From Verrucomicrobiota bacterium (GTDB lineage: Bacteria > Chlamydiota > Chlamydiia > Chlamydiales > Rhabdochlamydiaceae), in the NCBI GenBank assembly GCA_018239715.1, contig JAFEGW010000014.1:32040-96039 (forward strand): a stretch of 64,000 nucleotides of DNA, written 5' to 3'. How positions within the stretch are numbered: the stretch's first letter is position 1; every line of letters begins with the position of its first letter. Below the pieces are notes generated by a model that made no database searches, had not been told where the DNA came from, and saw nothing but the letters and a program-made list of their open reading frames with translations. Shown piece by piece: positions 60,217 through 64,000 of the stretch. Made by a program: the position numbers and the translations under genes.

Positions 60217-60813
60217 CTAATCGAGGATATTCAAGAGCTGGAGCTCGCTCCGAACTTGAGAAGGGTTTTGGCAAACAATCCCTTCGATCCCAAAGGCTTG
60301 TGCCGCACGGATATTTTCTTCCCGATCATCAATAAAAATAGATTCATGCCCTTGGAGCTTGTAATGGGATAAAAGCAGTTCATAGATCTGCGGCTGGGGT
60401 TTAATGGCGCGGGCTTCATAGGAATAAAGCTGCCCATCAAAATACTTAAAAAAATCATGCAGATGGAGAAGTTCCTGGTGCATTTCTCTAGGCATATTTG
60501 AAAGGATATAGACTTTGTATCCTTTCCTCCGGACCTCATGCAAAATCTCCACCATTTCAGCAATTAAGACTAAGTGAGGCGCAATCCGATCCATGCAGTA
60601 AGCAAAAACTTCTCTATCATATTGAGGCGGCAGCTTGGCAACCACCTCTTCCCGGGAAAGCAAGCCTCCGTCATGGGTTGCCCATAAAAGAGAGTTAAAC
60701 ACCTCCATGAAATGCAAAGGAAGCTGCATCTTTTCCAGGAAATTTTGGGGATTCCATTCTAGAAGTACATTTCCGAGGTCAAAAATGATATTTTTATAGC
60801 TCGCCGATCTCAT
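60217..60813 (-). CDS. HAD-family hydrolase (YihX/epoxide-hydrolase-like)
   Basis: A 198-residue HAD phosphatase. Motif I is IIFDLGNVLLEW (nucleophile Asp), motif II VYILSNMP, motif III the lysine in RAIKPQPQIYELLL, and motif IV HESIFIDDREENIRAA. The DLGNV start and the HAD-IA cap place it near YihX-type glucose-1-phosphatases. The substrate is not known. The gene is monocistronic and convergent with the LicD-like gene. Confidence 0.87.
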   Translation of the reverse strand: MRSASYKNIIFDLGNVLLEWNPQNFLEKMQLPLHFMEVFNSLLWATHDGGLLSREEVVAKLPPQYDREVFAYCMDRIAPHLVLIAEMVEILHEVRRKGYKVYILSNMPREMHQELLHLHDFFKYFDGQLYSYEARAIKPQPQIYELLLSHYKLQGHESIFIDDREENIRAAQAFGIEGIVCQNPSQVRSELQLLNILD

Positions 60814-60896
60814 ACATTGATTATCAAACTAACCTTCCAAAAATTCAACCTTCATTTTCTCCACTTTTATTAAAACTTAGGGTATATTTTGTTCTT

Positions 60897-61730
60897 ATGC
60901 ACCTCGTGTTTGCTTTATTTTTTTTAAGCCAAGTCCTCGGCAATGATCTCCCTTGCAACTTGTTAAACTTACGCGAAATTCCTGCGGAGGTGCCGTTCCA
61001 CTGCGCATGGGAAATGACTCCTCCTGCGAACCTCAGCGCCCTTCTCTCTCAATCTTTTACTTACCTCGGAGAGGGGCATCAATGCCTCGCTTTTGTGTCC
61101 GAGGATCAACAGTACGTCCTCAAATTTCCCCTTTTGCGACCTCACCCCTCTCCTTGGTGGCATAAGCTTCCCTTTTATGCGAGAAAACATCAACACCTGC
61201 ATGCCCATCGCATTTATAAAAAACTGAAAAAAGATAGCGTCCGCTATTTTTTAGCTTTAGATACCTTGAAGGCAGAAACGGGTCTTGTCTATGTTCACCT
61301 GAATAGAACATCTATTTTGAATACAAAGGTGCAGATCACCGACAAGGAAGGGCTCCAGCACATCATCGATTTAGATCAGGTAGAGTTCCTCCTGCAAAAG
61401 AAAGCCCAGCTCGTCTATCCGGCCCTTCAAGCCTGGATGAACCAGGGGCAAATCCACCAAGCTAAAGAAGGGCTCTTCAACCTCGTTCAGCTTCTCTACA
61501 AACGGCTCGAAAAAGGAGTCGACGATCCTGAACAAAATCTCGAAGGAAATTTTGGCTTTATTGGAACGGAGGCCATCCAAATTGACCTCGGCCATCTCCG
61601 CAAAAAAAAGCAGCCTACCAACCCCGTTATTGAGAAGAAAAAGATAGAAAACCTCCTCGCTCCCTTAAAGCAGCAACTCGCTGCGGATTATCCCCAGCTC
61701 AGTCAATATTTAGAGCAAATTCTCCTATGA
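60897..61730 (+). CDS. Exported kinase-fold-like protein (277 aa)
   Basis: A 277-residue protein with a signal-like N-terminus (LVFALFFLSQVLG). The body suggests a divergent protein-kinase-like fold: a glycine loop TYLGEGHQCLAF (57-66), a lysine strand YVLKF (K76), a helical stretch, then GNFGFIG and a DFG-like IQIDLGHL (D230). The catalytic-loop HRD is not recognisable. A short -10-like TATATT at 60883 with no Shine-Dalgarno sequence suggests a leaderless start. It begins a three-gene run, overlapping the next gene by 4 nt. Activity is speculative. Confidence 0.6.
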   Translation: MHLVFALFFLSQVLGNDLPCNLLNLREIPAEVPFHCAWEMTPPANLSALLSQSFTYLGEGHQCLAFVSEDQQYVLKFPLLRPHPSPWWHKLPFYARKHQHLHAHRIYKKLKKDSVRYFLALDTLKAETGLVYVHLNRTSILNTKVQITDKEGLQHIIDLDQVEFLLQKKAQLVYPALQAWMNQGQIHQAKEGLFNLVQLLYKRLEKGVDDPEQNLEGNFGFIGTEAIQIDLGHLRKKKQPTNPVIEKKKIENLLAPLKQQLAADYPQLSQYLEQILL

Positions 61731-62491
61731 AAAGAAAGCTCGGTCTATTTCTTTTGATCATCGCTCTGGGCTATGCGGGATGGATCTTTTTTTCTAACAA
61801 CTCACACCCTCTTCTCGATAGAAAAACACAAGCTCAGATGGCTCCCTATCTTCTTCCTCAAAACCACCCTCTTAAACCTCAACTCGATTCCATCTTTTCA
61901 CGCCAAAGAGCCCTTGAAAATCCAAAAGCGCTCAGAGAGGCGGGATTCGACATCGTCATTGCGATGCCGCACAGTTTTATCATCGTCGCCCGGCACCCTT
62001 CCATGCCCGGCTACATCTTTAAACTCTATCTAGATTCTGAAACCCGCCGCAAAAACAATATCTCTCCTACCGAATGGCTGATCCGCCGATGCCAAGGAGC
62101 CGCGAAAATCCGAAAGATCATAAAAAAAGAAAAAATTAAGCATTTTGTAGTTCCCGACAAATGGCTCTATGTTCTTCCCTTATCTCCAGCTTCCCATGAG
62201 CTTGATCCCAAACCTGTCCTCTTAGTCGAGACGGACATGAACCTCGAAAGCCATCCCCTCACAGCCTTAGCCTGGAAGACCGCTATTGAGCCTGAGCATC
62301 TCCAGGAGCTCTATGCGATCATCAAAAAAGGGGTGGGCTCTATCCATGTGGTCAGCAACATCCCCTATACCAAAGAAGGAAAGTTTGCTTTTATCGACAC
62401 TGAAAATATCCACCAACCTTTGAAATTGAAAAAAGTCAAAAAATACCTCTCTCCCGACATGCAGCTTTTTTGGGACCGTCTTATCGAGTAA
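61727..62491 (+). CDS. Membrane-anchored kinase-fold-like protein (254 aa)
   Basis: A 254-residue protein with one N-terminal hydrophobic helix (GLFLLIIALGYAGWIFF) and a soluble domain shared with the next gene: MAPYLLPQNHPL, a strand pair ending PGYIFKLYLDSE (K99 as candidate ATP-binding lysine), RRCQGAAKIRK, VPDKWLYVLP, LLVETDMNL (hinge-like) and FAFIDTENI (D224, DFG-like). The order is that of a kinase N-lobe, hinge and activation segment, but it is read by eye only. No known family is identified. It overlaps the upstream gene by ATGA. Confidence 0.62.
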   Translation: MKRKLGLFLLIIALGYAGWIFFSNNSHPLLDRKTQAQMAPYLLPQNHPLKPQLDSIFSRQRALENPKALREAGFDIVIAMPHSFIIVARHPSMPGYIFKLYLDSETRRKNNISPTEWLIRRCQGAAKIRKIIKKEKIKHFVVPDKWLYVLPLSPASHELDPKPVLLVETDMNLESHPLTALAWKTAIEPEHLQELYAIIKKGVGSIHVVSNIPYTKEGKFAFIDTENIHQPLKLKKVKKYLSPDMQLFWDRLIE

Positions 62492-62513
62492 CAGCCTTGC
62501 CTAAAAGTGCCCT

Positions 62514-63329
62514 ATGAATCATCATAACTCCATGAGAAAAAGTCTTTGGATTGTTTTTATTGTTCTCTGCTTGGGTTTTTTCGCTAAAGAACCCCTCAAA
62601 GAATACCTTATCAGCTACCAAACCCGCTCCTATCCTCATTTTCAAGATAATCCTTACCTCGATCGGAGATTACGGACGTTAATGACCCCCTACCTTCTCC
62701 CCCTGGATCATCCCTTAAGGTCTCAGCTCGACTCTCTTTTTTCTTCCAGGGTCACTGAAAACCAACAAACTCTACAAGATGCCGGCTTTACGATCATAGC
62801 CGCCATGCCAGGCAGCTTTGTCACCGTGGCACGGCATCCCGCCGTCCCCGGCTATGTTTTTAAGCTTTATCTCGACTCGGAGCTCCGGAATAAAGACGGA
62901 ATCCCGAATTGTGAATGGCTAGCCCGGCGGTGCATCGGGGCTGCAACCATCCGCAAGCTCATTCACCAAAAAAAGATGCGCCATTTTGCCATTCCAGATA
63001 AATGGCTCTACATCCTCCCTCCTCACCCGACGAAGGCCCCTAACCCCCAGCCCGTGATCGTCGTAGAGACCGACATGCAGCTAGAAAGCGAAGAGATCAC
63101 CCAGCTGGCTTGGAAAACTTATGTCACACCCGAGCATCTCCAAGAGCTCTACACCATCCTGAAGCCTGGCTATGGCACTATCGGCCTCGTCCGAAACATC
63201 CCCTACACTAAAAATAAAAAATTTGCTTTTACCGATACGGAATACCCTAAACGGAAGCTCAAACTTCGCAAGGTCAAACCCTACCTCTCTGAAGAGATGC
63301 AGGAGTATTGGACCACTCTGACGCAATAA
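62514..63329 (+). CDS. Membrane-anchored kinase-fold-like protein, paralogue (271 aa)
   Basis: A 271-residue paralogue of the preceding gene. Shared blocks include MTPYLLPLDHPLRSQLDS, PGYVFKLYLDSE (K117), RRCIGAATIRKL, IPDKWLYILP, VIVVETDMQLES, LQELYTILKPG and FAFTDTE (D241). One N-terminal helix (LWIVFIVLCLGFF) anchors it. The start may be ATG 62514 or ATG 62532. The high similarity over the whole length shows a recent tandem duplication. Confidence 0.65.
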   Translation: MNHHNSMRKSLWIVFIVLCLGFFAKEPLKEYLISYQTRSYPHFQDNPYLDRRLRTLMTPYLLPLDHPLRSQLDSLFSSRVTENQQTLQDAGFTIIAAMPGSFVTVARHPAVPGYVFKLYLDSELRNKDGIPNCEWLARRCIGAATIRKLIHQKKMRHFAIPDKWLYILPPHPTKAPNPQPVIVVETDMQLESEEITQLAWKTYVTPEHLQELYTILKPGYGTIGLVRNIPYTKNKKFAFTDTEYPKRKLKLRKVKPYLSEEMQEYWTTLTQ

Positions 63330-63436
63330 CCCGTCATTTCAAGCAATCTATTTTAATTCAATAAAGTTTTTATTAACTTTGTTAAAAATACTAGTTAACA
63401 CAAATTAACAATATGCATTTGTTTTATTTCATTTAA

Positions 63437-63997
63437 ATGTTAAAATATCTGCAAATAAAACAATTTATGACGACTTATTTACAGTGCATTCCTAATTTGT
63501 TTTTATGGCATAGGCCTTCTCATAGCGAGGATTTGAAAAAAGCTTTGGAACCCTATAACCTCGCCCATTTCACCCCCTCCTCATCTAACAACCCCCTGCT
63601 AAATGCTGTCATCTACTTAGCGGACCATTCCGCTCCTCAGCTTGAAGAAGTCGTTAAAAATAAATTGACTCAGGCGGCAACTGAACAGAGAAAAACGGCT
63701 TTGAGAGAACTTGGGACCTATGCCCATCGATCCCATCATTCTCGCATGCTCGAAGTCTGCAAAAGAATCGTCGATTTAAACCTGCTTAAAACGACTTTCG
63801 CCGTCGCTAATGTCCCCGAGCTCGCTGCATTAGAAGCTGCCTATACTCCTAAACCTGCCCGCCTATTTGAGGTCATTTCAAACCCTCTTCTCCATACTTG
63901 GAGACAGCATCGGCATTATTTGGGAAAACTCCTCAACCTCCTCGTGGCAGTTCCGATGGGAACGCTTACGACAACAACCACTAGGGAGCGTACCTAA
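63437..63997 (+). CDS. Hypothetical protein (186 aa)
   Basis: A 186-residue protein, helical and polar, with a short hydrophobic C-terminal segment (LGKLLNLLVAVPMG) and a Thr/Arg tail. It has no recognised domain. No ribosome site is seen before either ATG (63437 or 63467), and the upstream 100 nt are AT-rich. It ends 3 nt before the end of the window. Function unknown. Confidence 0.5.
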   Translation: MLKYLQIKQFMTTYLQCIPNLFLWHRPSHSEDLKKALEPYNLAHFTPSSSNNPLLNAVIYLADHSAPQLEEVVKNKLTQAATEQRKTALRELGTYAHRSHHSRMLEVCKRIVDLNLLKTTFAVANVPELAALEAAYTPKPARLFEVISNPLLHTWRQHRHYLGKLLNLLVAVPMGTLTTTTTRERT

Positions 63998-64000
63998 AAG

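Noticed and set aside
1..64000. Insertion sequences, prophage, CRISPR array or integron
   Set aside because: No transposase, integrase, phage gene, terminal inverted repeat or spaced repeat array was seen anywhere.

Overview
The window looks like a chromosome segment from an environmental (Parachlamydiales-type) member of the Chlamydiae. The main evidence is gene content and order. It carries pyrG-ruvX-zwf-pgl, rpmG followed by a long FtsX-type permease and lolD, and small basic ORFs followed by ybeY and a CBS/CorC gene, all orders I recall from Chlamydia trachomatis. It also has a pyrophosphate-dependent phosphofructokinase, a Chlamydiae/Verrucomicrobia-type small basic protein, and many secreted or eukaryote-like proteins of unknown function. 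I see no rRNA, no convincing tRNA, no CRISPR, no transposase and no phage genes. The genus cannot be fixed from this window.

Layout. 1-1.1 kb: three tiny, extremely basic proteins on the minus strand and one small unknown. 1.2-5.5 kb: exported glutaredoxin-like protein, APC amino-acid transporter, rarA, a Nudix hydrolase and a protein with a eukaryotic-type MYND zinc finger. 5.5-9.6 kb: minus-strand operon sdaA-pfp-membrane protein-methyltransferase, with a structured gap next to it. 9.8-16.9 kb: pyrG-ruvX-zwf-opcA-like-pgl, then DMT and TerC membrane proteins. 17.2-23.2 kb: an 11-residue-repeat protein, tsaD, rpmG, a lolCDE-type transporter and UDP-glucose dehydrogenase. 23.4-28 kb: an unknown gene, sugar transferase, galE, an MreD-like protein, an inositol-phosphatase-family gene and folD.

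28.0-33.7 kb is a complete four-gene DNA-repair cassette (beta-lactamase-fold exonuclease, ATP-dependent DNA ligase, Lhr-type helicase, PdeM phosphoesterase). 33.8-38.4 kb holds two pairs of lineage-specific paralogues. The first pair are TPR-like proteins whose N-termini are packed with cyclin-dependent-kinase-type S/T-P-x-K/R sites. 38.4-42 kb: a symporter fused to a solute-binding domain, an unknown, a VOC protein and a PagL-like outer-membrane protein. 42.2-48 kb: rnr, an unknown membrane protein, a duplicated HAD protein with one dead copy, and a biotin locus (BPL_N plus bioY). 48.2-55.8 kb: a winged-helix/DUF6314-like protein, two DUF502 proteins, a HolC-like protein, an M48 peptidase, a protein with two tandem HTH domains, small basic proteins, ybeY and a CBS/CorC protein. 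55.8-64 kb: exported unknowns, an MGDG-synthase-like glycosyltransferase, a thioredoxin-like ferredoxin, a LicD/fukutin-like protein, a HAD hydrolase, and three membrane-anchored proteins that look like very divergent kinase-fold enzymes.

Two expression styles stand out. Several housekeeping genes (pyrG, tsaD, the sugar transferase, terC) have a -10-like box so close to the ATG that their mRNAs may be leaderless. Putative host-interaction genes (23381, 33860, 35678 and perhaps 45494) share an AT-rich leader with a TATAAT-like box about 30-34 nt before the ATG and an AGGA ribosome site. The most interesting candidates are the CDK-motif paralogue pair, the repair cassette, the MYND protein, the duplicated HAD protein and the kinase-like trio.
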